From the NCBI GenBank assembly GCA_903831005.1, contig CAIKWA010000062.1:1-33708 (forward strand): DNA of 33,708 nucleotides, given 5' to 3'. This DNA comes from an uncultured Opitutia bacterium (GTDB lineage Bacteria > Verrucomicrobiota > Verrucomicrobiia > Opitutales > UBA953). Made by a program: the position numbers and the translations under genes. This document shows positions 1-8,454 of the stretch, piece after piece. The notes beneath the pieces were generated by a model. That model made no database searches. It had not been told where the DNA came from and saw only the letters and a program-made list of their open reading frames with translations. The first letter of the stretch is position 1. Each line of letters starts with the position of its first letter.

Positions 1-2
1 AG

Positions 3-665
3 ATACGCTCGAAATCGGGCAAGTCGACCGTCCTAGGCTTAGCGACAGGCTCTACGCCTCTGCCGCTCTACGCTGAACTCATCCGCCTTCATCGTGAAGA
101 GGGCGTGAGTTTCCGTTCAGTCATCACCTTTAATCTGGACGAATATGAAGGCCTCGGCCCGACACACCCACAGTCGTACCGTTTCTTCATGGAAGAAAAC
201 CTGTTCCGTCACCTTGATATTCCTGCTGCCAACATCCATATTCCGGACGGCCTTACGAACGACCCCGCACAGAACTGCGCCGCGTACGAGACTGCCATCC
301 GCAAGGCCGGCGGCATCGACTTGCAGATTCTCGGGATCGGTCGGACGGGACACATTGGCTTTAACGAACCACCCTCGGCTGCCGACAGTCGTACCCGCTG
401 GGTCCACCTCGATGAAGTCACCCGTCGCGATAACTCGGTCTTCTTTGGCGATCTTACCCAAGTCCCGCATGGCGCCCTGACGATGGGTGTCGCTACCATT
501 CTTGAAGCCCGACACGTCGCACTCATCGCCTTCGGCGAGGCCAAGACCGAAATCGTGCGGCGGGCAATGAAAGAAACCCCTTCCCCGCGCTGTCCGGCCA
601 CCTGGCTACAACAGCATCCCAATTGTACGTTTCATCTTGATGCGGCCGCCGCCCAGGCGCTTTGA
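3..665 (+). CDS. nagB: Glucosamine-6-phosphate deaminase/isomerase (5' truncated by window edge)
   Basis: Frame is open to the window start (…SKSGKSTVLGLATGSTPLPLYAELIRLHREEGVSFRSVITFNLDEYEGLGPTHPQSYRFFMEENLF…). LGLATGSTP, FNLDEY and GIGRTGHIGFNEP are classic NagB motifs. The ORF track's 105 start is internal. Confidence 0.95.
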   Translation: MRSKSGKSTVLGLATGSTPLPLYAELIRLHREEGVSFRSVITFNLDEYEGLGPTHPQSYRFFMEENLFRHLDIPAANIHIPDGLTNDPAQNCAAYETAIRKAGGIDLQILGIGRTGHIGFNEPPSAADSRTRWVHLDEVTRRDNSVFFGDLTQVPHGALTMGVATILEARHVALIAFGEAKTEIVRRAMKETPSPRCPATWLQQHPNCTFHLDAAAAQAL

Positions 666-673
666 CCTGTCAG

Positions 674-2059
674 ATGGACGCCACACCCCGCCATCGCTCT
701 GCCATCGACCTAGGCCTTGTCCCGGCGGTGCTCTGGACCCGGGACTACCTGCGCCGCTGTGACCGGACAGAGGGCTCCACCAAGCTCACCATAGCGCTAC
801 GCCGGGAAGATGGCACTGCCTCGCTGTTCCAGACGCAAGTCCTCGCCGGCGGGGTTGACGATGTCGCGACCTATCTGCACGTCGAGCGGACCGTCAAGTT
901 CCTACTCTGGTCCCGCGGAGCTTCCGACATCCTTCTCTGCGGCGCCGAGGCTGGCCCGCTCAGCCTTCGCCTACAGGCAGATTACTCCACCGCCGGCTGC
1001 CGCGCCTTCGATGCGGACTTCTTCCGCAAGGTCTTCGAGCGGCCGCTGTCATTCCGCGAAATTAAGGAATCCGGCCTTCCCAACCCCTCCGCCGCGCACC
1101 TACCCCTGGGGCGTAATCTTGACGGATGCCGCATTGGCTTCGACCTGGGCGGCTCTGACCGCAAGTGCGCCGCTCTCATCGATGGCAAGGTCGTGTTCTC
1201 GGAAGAAGTAAAATGGGATCCCTACTTCCAATCCGACCCCGCCTACCACCTGGCCGGCATCCGCCACTCGCTGGATCTCGCCGCAAGCCATCTGCCCCGC
1301 GTGGACGCCATCGGTGGCTCTTCGGCTGGCGTCTACGTGAACAACAAGGTGCGCGTTGCCTCGCTCTTCCGCGGGATCACCGATACAAGCGTCTTTGACT
1401 CCCAGGTGCGTGACATCTTCCTAAGTCTCGCCAAGTCCTACGGCGTTCCGTTCGAGGTCCTGAACGATGGGGACGTCACCGCCCTCGCCGGCTCGATGTC
1501 CCTCGGACGTAATGCTGTCCTCGGGGTCGCGATGGGTACGAGCGTCGCTGCTGGCTACGTCGACAAAGCCGGCAACCTTACCAACTGGCTTAACGAATTG
1601 GCCTTCGTTCCTGTAGACTACCGGTTGGACGGCCCCGCCGACGAGTGGTCCGCCGATCGCGGCTGTGCGGTGCAATATTTCAGCCAACAAGGCGTCGGCC
1701 GGTTGCTACCCCTCGCAGGTATCAACCTCCCTGCCTCGATGCGCCTACCCGAGCAACTTGAAGAGCTCCAGAAACTCCTGCTGGCCGACGACCCGCGGGC
1801 GCATCAGGTCTACGAGGCCATCGGTATCGCCTTCGGCTATGCGATCGCCCATTTTGCCAGCTTCTACGAGATGAGCTGCCTGCTGATCATGGGAAGGGTC
1901 ACCTCCGGCCAAGGTGGAAGTATTATCATCGAGCACGCCCAGATAATTCTCCGCGACGAATTCCCTGAACTTCGCATCGACCTCGTGGTACCCGATGAGA
2001 AAGATAAACGCCACGGCCAAGCCATCGCGGCCGCCTCTCTCCCCTCCCTCCGCCGATGA
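674..2059 (+). CDS. ROK-like sugar kinase/ASKHA-fold protein with ~150 aa N-terminal extension
   Basis: GFDLGGSDRKCAALIDGKVVFSEE, IGGSSAGVYVNNKVRVASLFRGI, LNDGDVTALAGS and GVAMGTSVAAGYV resemble ROK phosphate and sugar motifs. TTG at 662 or ATG at 674 are both possible starts; ATG preferred. Confidence 0.75.
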   Translation: MDATPRHRSAIDLGLVPAVLWTRDYLRRCDRTEGSTKLTIALRREDGTASLFQTQVLAGGVDDVATYLHVERTVKFLLWSRGASDILLCGAEAGPLSLRLQADYSTAGCRAFDADFFRKVFERPLSFREIKESGLPNPSAAHLPLGRNLDGCRIGFDLGGSDRKCAALIDGKVVFSEEVKWDPYFQSDPAYHLAGIRHSLDLAASHLPRVDAIGGSSAGVYVNNKVRVASLFRGITDTSVFDSQVRDIFLSLAKSYGVPFEVLNDGDVTALAGSMSLGRNAVLGVAMGTSVAAGYVDKAGNLTNWLNELAFVPVDYRLDGPADEWSADRGCAVQYFSQQGVGRLLPLAGINLPASMRLPEQLEELQKLLLADDPRAHQVYEAIGIAFGYAIAHFASFYEMSCLLIMGRVTSGQGGSIIIEHAQIILRDEFPELRIDLVVPDEKDKRHGQAIAAASLPSLRR

Positions 2060-2904
2060 TTTCCCTGAACCCTCTCGCGCGACTCGTGACCCCCGACGGT
2101 AAGACCGGCCCAGACGCCCTCAGCCGTACCACGCACCTCGGCATCGGCGCCCATCAAGACGACCTCGAGTTCATGGCTTTCCACGGGATTCTGGAATGCT
2201 ACGAACGGACCGATCGCTGGTTCGGCGGTGTGACGATCACCGATGGCCGCGGCAGTTCTCGCGCTGGCCAGTTCAAAGAGTGGTCCGATGAGCAGATCGC
2301 CGCCGAACGTATCCGCGAACAGGAGGCCGCCGCGGTCATCGGGCAATATTCGTTCATCGCCCAATTAGGTTTTGGCAGCGTGGCCGTTCGTGACGCGTCG
2401 CAGACTGCAGTCCGCGACGACCTCCGCCGCATCTTCGAGGCCACCCAACCCGAAGTCGTTTATCTACATAATCTCGCTGATAAGCACGACACCCATGTCG
2501 GTTGCGCGCTCCGCAGCATCGAAGCCATACGCCAGTTGCCCGAGGCGGACCGACCGAAGATGGTCTACGGCTGCGAGGTTTGGCGCGACCTTGACTGGCT
2601 AGTGGACGACGAGAAGACCCCCATGCCGATCTCTGCTCGCCCCGAACTCGCCCGTGCCCTCAATGAAGTTTTTGCTACGCAGATTGCCGGCGGTAAGCGC
2701 TACGACCTGGCCGTCCTCGGCCGTCGTACCGCTAACGCCACCTTCAGTAACGCCCACTCGACCGATCAGGAATCAGCGATGCAATGGGCGATGGACCTCA
2801 CCCCCCTCATCCGGGACGATTCCCTCGACCCCATCGCCTACACGGTTGGCTTCATCGATCGCCTAAAAGCCGACGTCTCCGCCCGCCTCCGTAAATCCCT
2901 CTGA
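2056..2904 (+). CDS. PIG-L/LmbE family deacetylase
   Basis: GIGAHQDDLEFMA (variant of the AHPDDxE metal motif) and HNLADKHDTHVGCALRSIEA (variant of the HPDH metal motif). ATGA overlap with the upstream gene. Confidence 0.85.
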   Translation: MISLNPLARLVTPDGKTGPDALSRTTHLGIGAHQDDLEFMAFHGILECYERTDRWFGGVTITDGRGSSRAGQFKEWSDEQIAAERIREQEAAAVIGQYSFIAQLGFGSVAVRDASQTAVRDDLRRIFEATQPEVVYLHNLADKHDTHVGCALRSIEAIRQLPEADRPKMVYGCEVWRDLDWLVDDEKTPMPISARPELARALNEVFATQIAGGKRYDLAVLGRRTANATFSNAHSTDQESAMQWAMDLTPLIRDDSLDPIAYTVGFIDRLKADVSARLRKSL

Positions 2905-2905
2905 C

Positions 2906-3811
2906 ATGAAACCCACCCTCCTCGTCCTCGCCGCCGGCATGGGTAGCCGCTACGGCGGCCTCAAACAGATTGACCCTATGGGACCCTCCGGCGAGACCAT
3001 CCTCGACTACTCGGTCTTTGACGCCCTTCGCGCCGGCTTCGGCAAGGTGGTCTTCATCATTCGCCCCGATTTCGAAAAGGATTTTCGCGAGCGTATCGCT
3101 GCGAAGTTCGCCGGTCGCATCGAAGTCGGCTTTGCCTTCCAGACCATTGATCAACTGCCTACCGGCTTCACCGTCCCAGCGGGACGCGAAAAACCCTGGG
3201 GCACTACGCACGCCATCCTCTGCGCCCAAGAGGCAGTCCACACCCCCTTTGCTGTCATCAATGCCGATGACTTCTACGGCCAAGATTCCTATGCCACCCT
3301 GGGACGCTACCTCACCGGCCTAGCGAACGAGTCGACGGCCTACGCGATGGTGGGCTTTACGCTGAAGAACACCCTTTCCGAGCATGGCACCGTCGCCCGC
3401 GGTGTCTGCCAGACCGACGGCAGTGGTAAGTTAACCGACATCCAAGAGCTGACGAAGATCGCCAAGCTCGCCCAAGGCGCCGAGCACCGCGGAGACGACG
3501 GCCAAGTCGTGACACTCTCGGGCGACGAACCTGTCTCCATGAACATGTGGGGCTTTACCCCGGCCATCTTCCCGCAGCTCGAAGCCGACTTCCGCGCTTT
3601 CCTTGCGGCCAAGGGTTCCGAGATGAAAAGCGAAGCCTACATCCCTCTTTCCGTCGGCGCCCTTATTCGTGCCGGCCAGGCAACCTGCCAGGTGCTACGC
3701 TCGGATTCGACCTGGTTCGGCGTGACCTACCGTGAAGATAAACCCGTCGTCCAAGCCAGCATCAGCCAACAGGTCAGCAGCGGAGCCTACCCTTCATCCC
3801 TCTGGGCCTGA
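2906..3811 (+). CDS. Sugar nucleotidyltransferase (NTP_transferase family)
   Basis: LLVLAAGMGSRYGGLKQIDPMGPSGETILDYSVFDA (GxGxR…K signature), VINADDFYG and PVSMNMWGFTPAIF. Confidence 0.85.
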   Translation: MKPTLLVLAAGMGSRYGGLKQIDPMGPSGETILDYSVFDALRAGFGKVVFIIRPDFEKDFRERIAAKFAGRIEVGFAFQTIDQLPTGFTVPAGREKPWGTTHAILCAQEAVHTPFAVINADDFYGQDSYATLGRYLTGLANESTAYAMVGFTLKNTLSEHGTVARGVCQTDGSGKLTDIQELTKIAKLAQGAEHRGDDGQVVTLSGDEPVSMNMWGFTPAIFPQLEADFRAFLAAKGSEMKSEAYIPLSVGALIRAGQATCQVLRSDSTWFGVTYREDKPVVQASISQQVSSGAYPSSLWA

Positions 3812-3813
3812 TA

Positions 3814-4923
3814 ATGACCCCCGCCGTAGGACATGACGCTCTCGCCATCGCACATGAGTTCACCCTCGGCGGAGAAATCTTGTCGGCGGCCCCCTACGGC
3901 AGCGGGCACATTAACGACACCTACAAAGTGGACGTCCAATCCGAGCGCGGACCTCGCCGCTACGTTCTGCAACGCATCAATCATAAAGTTTTCCTCCGCC
4001 CAGATGAGCTGATGGCCAACGTCGAGCGTGTCTGTGCCCATGCCTTCACCAAACTCAAGCAAGCCGGCACGCCTGACGCTGAGCGCCGCACCCTCCGACT
4101 CATCCCAACCCGACACAGCAAGGCCTGGCACATCGACCCAGCCGACAATCGGTGGCGTTGCTATCACTTCATCGAAGGCGCTACCGGTCACGATGTGGTC
4201 CGCTCAGCCGAACAGGCCCATGCTGCGGCCAAATCCTTCGGAGCCTTTCAGGCGCTCCTCGCCGACCTTCCGGGCGGACGGCTCCATGAGACGATTCCCG
4301 ACTTCCATCACACCCCCTCTCGCTTCGCCCGCTTCCAGCAAGCCCTGGCAAAGGATAGCCATGGCCGAGCGGCGGCCTCCGTTCCCGAGATCGCCTTCGC
4401 CTTGGCTCGCGCTCACGAAGTCAACGTCATCGTCGACGCCCTGCGCGACGGCACCCTGCCCGAACGCGTGACCCACAACGATACCAAGCTGAATAACGTC
4501 CTGCTGGATGATATCACCCAGGAAGGTATCTGCGTTATTGACCTCGACACCGTGATGCCCGGCTCGGTGCTCTATGATTTTGGCGACCTCGTGCGCACGT
4601 CAACATCCCCAGCAGCCGAGGACGAGACCGACCTGACGAAGGTCCAACTGCAGTTACCGATGTTCGCAGCCTTGGTCAAAGGCTACCTCGAATCAACTCG
4701 CGGTTTCCTGACGCCCAAGGAGAAGGAACTCCTCCCGTTCGCTGGCAAGCTTATCACTTTTGAGATTGGCCTACGCTTCCTGACCGACTGGCTAGAAGGC
4801 GACACCTACTTCAAGATCAAGCGCCCGACGCACAATCTCGACCGTGCCCGCACCCAGTTCAAGCTGGTAGAATCCATCGAAGCCCAGCTCCCCGCCATGC
4901 AGGCGCTGGTCGCTCGCGCATGA
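3814..4923 (+). CDS. Aminoglycoside-phosphotransferase-fold sugar kinase, N-acetylhexosamine 1-kinase (NahK)-like
   Basis: YGSGHINDTYKV…RYVLQRINHKVFLRPDELMANVERV, catalytic THNDTKLNNVLLD, and metal site ICVIDLDTVMPGSVLYDFGDLVR, as in the NahK-like APH family. Confidence 0.8.
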   Translation: MTPAVGHDALAIAHEFTLGGEILSAAPYGSGHINDTYKVDVQSERGPRRYVLQRINHKVFLRPDELMANVERVCAHAFTKLKQAGTPDAERRTLRLIPTRHSKAWHIDPADNRWRCYHFIEGATGHDVVRSAEQAHAAAKSFGAFQALLADLPGGRLHETIPDFHHTPSRFARFQQALAKDSHGRAAASVPEIAFALARAHEVNVIVDALRDGTLPERVTHNDTKLNNVLLDDITQEGICVIDLDTVMPGSVLYDFGDLVRTSTSPAAEDETDLTKVQLQLPMFAALVKGYLESTRGFLTPKEKELLPFAGKLITFEIGLRFLTDWLEGDTYFKIKRPTHNLDRARTQFKLVESIEAQLPAMQALVARA

Positions 4924-5846
4924 GCAAGCGTGTCCTCATCACCGGCGGCGCGGGCTTCATCGGCTCCCACTTGGCCCGCCACTTCGCCGAACTCACCGAG
5001 GTCATCGTACTCGACGATCTTCGCAGCGGTTATGCTCGTAATCTAGAAGGCGTACGTTGCCGCTTTCTCCAAGGCTCCATCCTTGATGCTGCTACCCTCA
5101 AGCAGGCTATCGCTGGCGCCGAGGAGGTCTACCATCTGGCTGCGATGATCTCCGTACCCGAGTCCGTCGCCAAGCCCGCTGAGTGCGCTGAATTGAACAC
5201 TGAGGGCACCCGCCGAGTACTGGATGCCGCTCTTGCGGCAGGAACCCGCAAGGTCGTCCTGGCCTCCTCCGCCGCCATCTACGGTGACAACCCAACCGTA
5301 CCCAAAGTTGAGACGATGCCGCCGGAGCCAAAGTCTCCCTATGCCGAGACCAAACTCGCCGGCGAAAAGCTACTGGAGGAGTACCGGCAAGTCCACGGCC
5401 TCAGTACGACGAGCCTACGTTTCTTCAATGTCTTCGGACCAAGACAAGATCCCCGCTCAGCCTATGCCGCCGCCGTCCCGATCTTTATCGCGAAGGCTCT
5501 ATGCAACGAGCCAATCAGCATCCATGGCGATGGCGGCCAGACGCGTGACTTCATCCCCGTGTCCGATATCGTCGGCGCCCTCGCCCATGCGGGAGCCCCG
5601 TCAGAGATGACCGGCACCTACAACGTTGGCTACGGCCAGAGCCAGTCGATCCTCTCGCTTGCGCAGGAGATTATCCGGCTTACGGGGTCCAATTCCACCA
5701 TCGAACACCTTCCAGCACGTGCCGGTGATATCCGTCACTCGCTCGCGTCGACTACCCGGCTACTGGCCGCCGGATGGAAGCCCACGTCGACTGTCAGCGC
5801 CGGGCTGACCGAGACGATCGACTCCTTCCGTAAGTTTAAGGCGTAA
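4920..5846 (+). CDS. NAD-dependent UDP-sugar epimerase (GalE/WbpP-like SDR)
   Basis: ITGGAGFIGSHLARHF Rossmann motif, YAETKLAGEKLLEEY catalytic YxxxK, RFFNVFGPRQDP. ATGA overlap with the preceding kinase. Confidence 0.92.
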   Translation: MSKRVLITGGAGFIGSHLARHFAELTEVIVLDDLRSGYARNLEGVRCRFLQGSILDAATLKQAIAGAEEVYHLAAMISVPESVAKPAECAELNTEGTRRVLDAALAAGTRKVVLASSAAIYGDNPTVPKVETMPPEPKSPYAETKLAGEKLLEEYRQVHGLSTTSLRFFNVFGPRQDPRSAYAAAVPIFIAKALCNEPISIHGDGGQTRDFIPVSDIVGALAHAGAPSEMTGTYNVGYGQSQSILSLAQEIIRLTGSNSTIEHLPARAGDIRHSLASTTRLLAAGWKPTSTVSAGLTETIDSFRKFKA

Positions 5847-6690
5847 CGACTAATGTCGTACGCAGGAGCTCTTCCTGCCCATCGTTCAGGTTGAGCCAGA
5901 CATCGTACCTGCCCGGAGGCGGCAGGCGTAGCCGGAACGAGAGCGTCGGATTCGGGGCGTACTCGCCGCCTTCCAGCGAGGGATGCATGTGCGCGTAACC
6001 AGCGAGACGTCGATCGGCAGAGAAGAGAACCGCATGCCCCAGCGCTCCCATAATCGGCTGCAGTTTCAGCGGCTTACCCTCGGGACCAGATAGTTTCACG
6101 CGCAAAGTAGCCGAGGTATCCGCCTGAGTTGAAGAGGCCTCCATCGAAAGAATGGCGTTGCGGGTCGGTACCACGGGGAAGTTGCTCGCCGTCGTCTTTA
6201 TTACCTCGGCTTGAGCAAGCATGATACGTGTGGTCCGGCCATCCGCGAAGTCGGCATAGGCTTCAAGGTCATGGCCGCGCAGATAAGCCGGCACATCAAA
6301 TCGCCAGGATCCGTCTTCCGCCGGACGAGGATGCAGATGGGCGTAGGCACGGGCGCCGCCCGACTGGCGAAGGTGGAGGTGCAGTTTCTGCGTATGCGAT
6401 ACGGCGACCTCGTGGTCGTGATAGGGATGGCCGTCCTCCTTGCGCAGACGCAATTCGCCCTTGGTGCCGTCTTCGGCGAGGGTGACCTTTAGCTCGACAG
6501 GGAACTGTAAGAGCTTGGGCGAATAAAAGTTGGCCTCTTCGTTGACTCCGCAGAACTCCACGCCGTCCACGACTACCGGCTGGTGGTCGTTATGGAGGAA
6601 GGCGCACTGGGTGTCGGGCAGTGCGCGCAGGGCAAAGAAGCCAGCGGCTGCCAACATGGTGATGAGTAAAGTCTGACGAAAGGGGTTCAT
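5836..6690 (-). CDS. Secreted/anchored His-rich protein with two HxHP-containing repeats; possible copper-handling partner of the SCO protein
   Basis: N-terminal hydrophobic signal/anchor. Repeats …LHLHLRQSGGARAYAHLHPRP… and …GHAVLFSADRRLAGYAHMHPSL…. Start overlaps the stop of the upstream SCO gene. Confidence 0.6.
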   Translation of the reverse strand: MNPFRQTLLITMLAAAGFFALRALPDTQCAFLHNDHQPVVVDGVEFCGVNEEANFYSPKLLQFPVELKVTLAEDGTKGELRLRKEDGHPYHDHEVAVSHTQKLHLHLRQSGGARAYAHLHPRPAEDGSWRFDVPAYLRGHDLEAYADFADGRTTRIMLAQAEVIKTTASNFPVVPTRNAILSMEASSTQADTSATLRVKLSGPEGKPLKLQPIMGALGHAVLFSADRRLAGYAHMHPSLEGGEYAPNPTLSFRLRLPPPGRYDVWLNLNDGQEELLRTTLVVTP

Positions 6691-7526
6691 CGACTCATGG
6701 TGCCGGCGGTACCGGATAGCTTCAGCAAGCGAGCCGCGACGTCCTCCGCATTGAAGGACGGTCCCTCGCTGCGATAGGTAATACGTCCTTCCGGACTGAT
6801 GACGATTAAGGCGGCGTTGTGGACGATGGTCCCATCCTCACGCATCGTCTGGATGCCATAATGGCGCATGAGGTCTTTAATCTGGCCGACATCACCGGTG
6901 AGAAAGCGGTGGCGAGCGTGATCAATACCGTAACCGTCCGCATAAGCGCGGAGCAAACCTGGCACATCAGTTTCAGGGTCGAAGGTGATGGTGACCAGAC
7001 GCACCTGAGCGGCGCCAGGCAACTTTGCCAAAGCATCACCCAGCTGCTTCATGCAAGTCGTCGAAGCCGGGCACATGCGGGCGGACCGACAGCTGGTGAA
7101 AATGAAATTTAAAGCTACGGGGTGCCCTAGGAAATCGCGTTTGGTCACCAGCCGGCCATCCTGATCCCACAGTGCCATATTGGGCATGAGCTCATTGGGC
7201 ATACGGGTCACCAGCCGGCCCTTATCGACCGTCTCTCGTCGGAGCGAATCGGAGACCTCCGCCACCTGACGAAGTTCTTCGACATCGGCCGAGACGATTC
7301 CGCGTGCCTGGGCTTCTTTGCCCTCCGTCACCACTTCATAGCGAATGGTCCGGCCGACCCAGCCCACCTTGCGGTCGCCGTCAGAGAAACGGCGAAGGAA
7401 AACCTTCTCACCCTTGGGGGACTCAATCTTTGCCCAGCCATCGTCCGAGACGGATGCTACCTTGCCGGTTTCGGGGGCAGCGGAAAGCGCGACCGCGGCC
7501 AAGAAATAGAAGCAGGTTCGAATCAT
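6687..7526 (-). CDS. SCO1/SenC-family protein
   Basis: VALNFIFTSCRSARMCPASTTCMKQLGDAL (SCO metal-binding Cys region), FDPETDVPGLLRAYADGYG, GIQTMREDGTIVHNAALIVISPEGRI. N-terminal signal peptide. Confidence 0.85.
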   Translation of the reverse strand: MIRTCFYFLAAVALSAAPETGKVASVSDDGWAKIESPKGEKVFLRRFSDGDRKVGWVGRTIRYEVVTEGKEAQARGIVSADVEELRQVAEVSDSLRRETVDKGRLVTRMPNELMPNMALWDQDGRLVTKRDFLGHPVALNFIFTSCRSARMCPASTTCMKQLGDALAKLPGAAQVRLVTITFDPETDVPGLLRAYADGYGIDHARHRFLTGDVGQIKDLMRHYGIQTMREDGTIVHNAALIVISPEGRITYRSEGPSFNAEDVAARLLKLSGTAGTMSR

Positions 7527-8452
7527 GTTAAGAGATGCTCTCCGGAAGGTCCAAGGAGCAGCTCAACCATGCCATGTCGAACGCCATAGTGCGAAAGATG
7601 GAAGGATTCCGCACCCGTCAGGTCGGCGAGCACGCAAAGGGTGATCAAAGCCGCCGGCATGATGTCGGCCCGATCCGCCGGGATTCCCGGGATCTTGCGA
7701 CGGGCGTCGAGATCAAGTGCACACATGCGATCACGCAGCTCACGGATGCGCAGGACGGGCAGACGGCCGCCGACTGGTGGCTCACCAATAGCCTCAAGAT
7801 GCAGGGCGATGGCCGCAAAGGCACCGCCAGCCCCGATAATCAGATAGTTTTCGGCTGCATTAGCCGGAATGACTGTCTGGAGGACACCCATGAGATGGGT
7901 ACGAATCGACGCCTGATCGAGTTCGTCGACGACACCCGCTCCGCCCCGGAGATAACCGTTGGTCATACGGACTGAACCTAAAGGAAAACTACGGGCCAGC
8001 ACGTAATGCTGTCCGCGAAGGGCGGTAACCTCGAGGCTGCCGCCGCCGAGATCAAAGGCCATGATGTTGGCGTAAGCCTTATATGCGGGATCCGTCCGGA
8101 CGCCGGAACCGGCGAGGCGGGCTTCGACCTCGCCCGAGACGATGGTCAATGGCACGCCGGTAACCTGCCGAACCCTTTCAGCGAAAGCCTGGCGATTGGC
8201 ACACTCGCGAACGGCACTCGTCCCGAGGACGGTGAAGCGGGTCGCGCCCTTCGAGCGGGCGAAATCAAGTAGGCGACCAATGGCCGCGGCAGCAGCATCC
8301 TGCGCTTCGCCTGGTAAAGGGTCACCCGGCTGGGCATCCTGCTGCAAGCGCACGGATTCGGTCAACCGGCCAAGTTCGCGGCGGTCTTGCGCATTGACCA
8401 CGGCGACCTTGATGGAGTTTGACCCTACGTCGACGACGGCGATGGCGGACAT
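7523..8452 (-). CDS. ppx: Ppx/GppA-family exopolyphosphatase
   Basis: MSAIAVVDVGSNSIKVAVV, LGTSAVRECANRQAF, AFDLGGGSLEVTAL. Start moved from the ORF-track 8587 to the ATG at 8452, just after the LpxR stop. Confidence 0.9.
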   Translation of the reverse strand: MSAIAVVDVGSNSIKVAVVNAQDRRELGRLTESVRLQQDAQPGDPLPGEAQDAAAAAIGRLLDFARSKGATRFTVLGTSAVRECANRQAFAERVRQVTGVPLTIVSGEVEARLAGSGVRTDPAYKAYANIMAFDLGGGSLEVTALRGQHYVLARSFPLGSVRMTNGYLRGGAGVVDELDQASIRTHLMGVLQTVIPANAAENYLIIGAGGAFAAIALHLEAIGEPPVGGRLPVLRIRELRDRMCALDLDARRKIPGIPADRADIMPAALITLCVLADLTGAESFHLSHYGVRHGMVELLLGPSGEHLLT

Positions 8453-8454
8453 AT

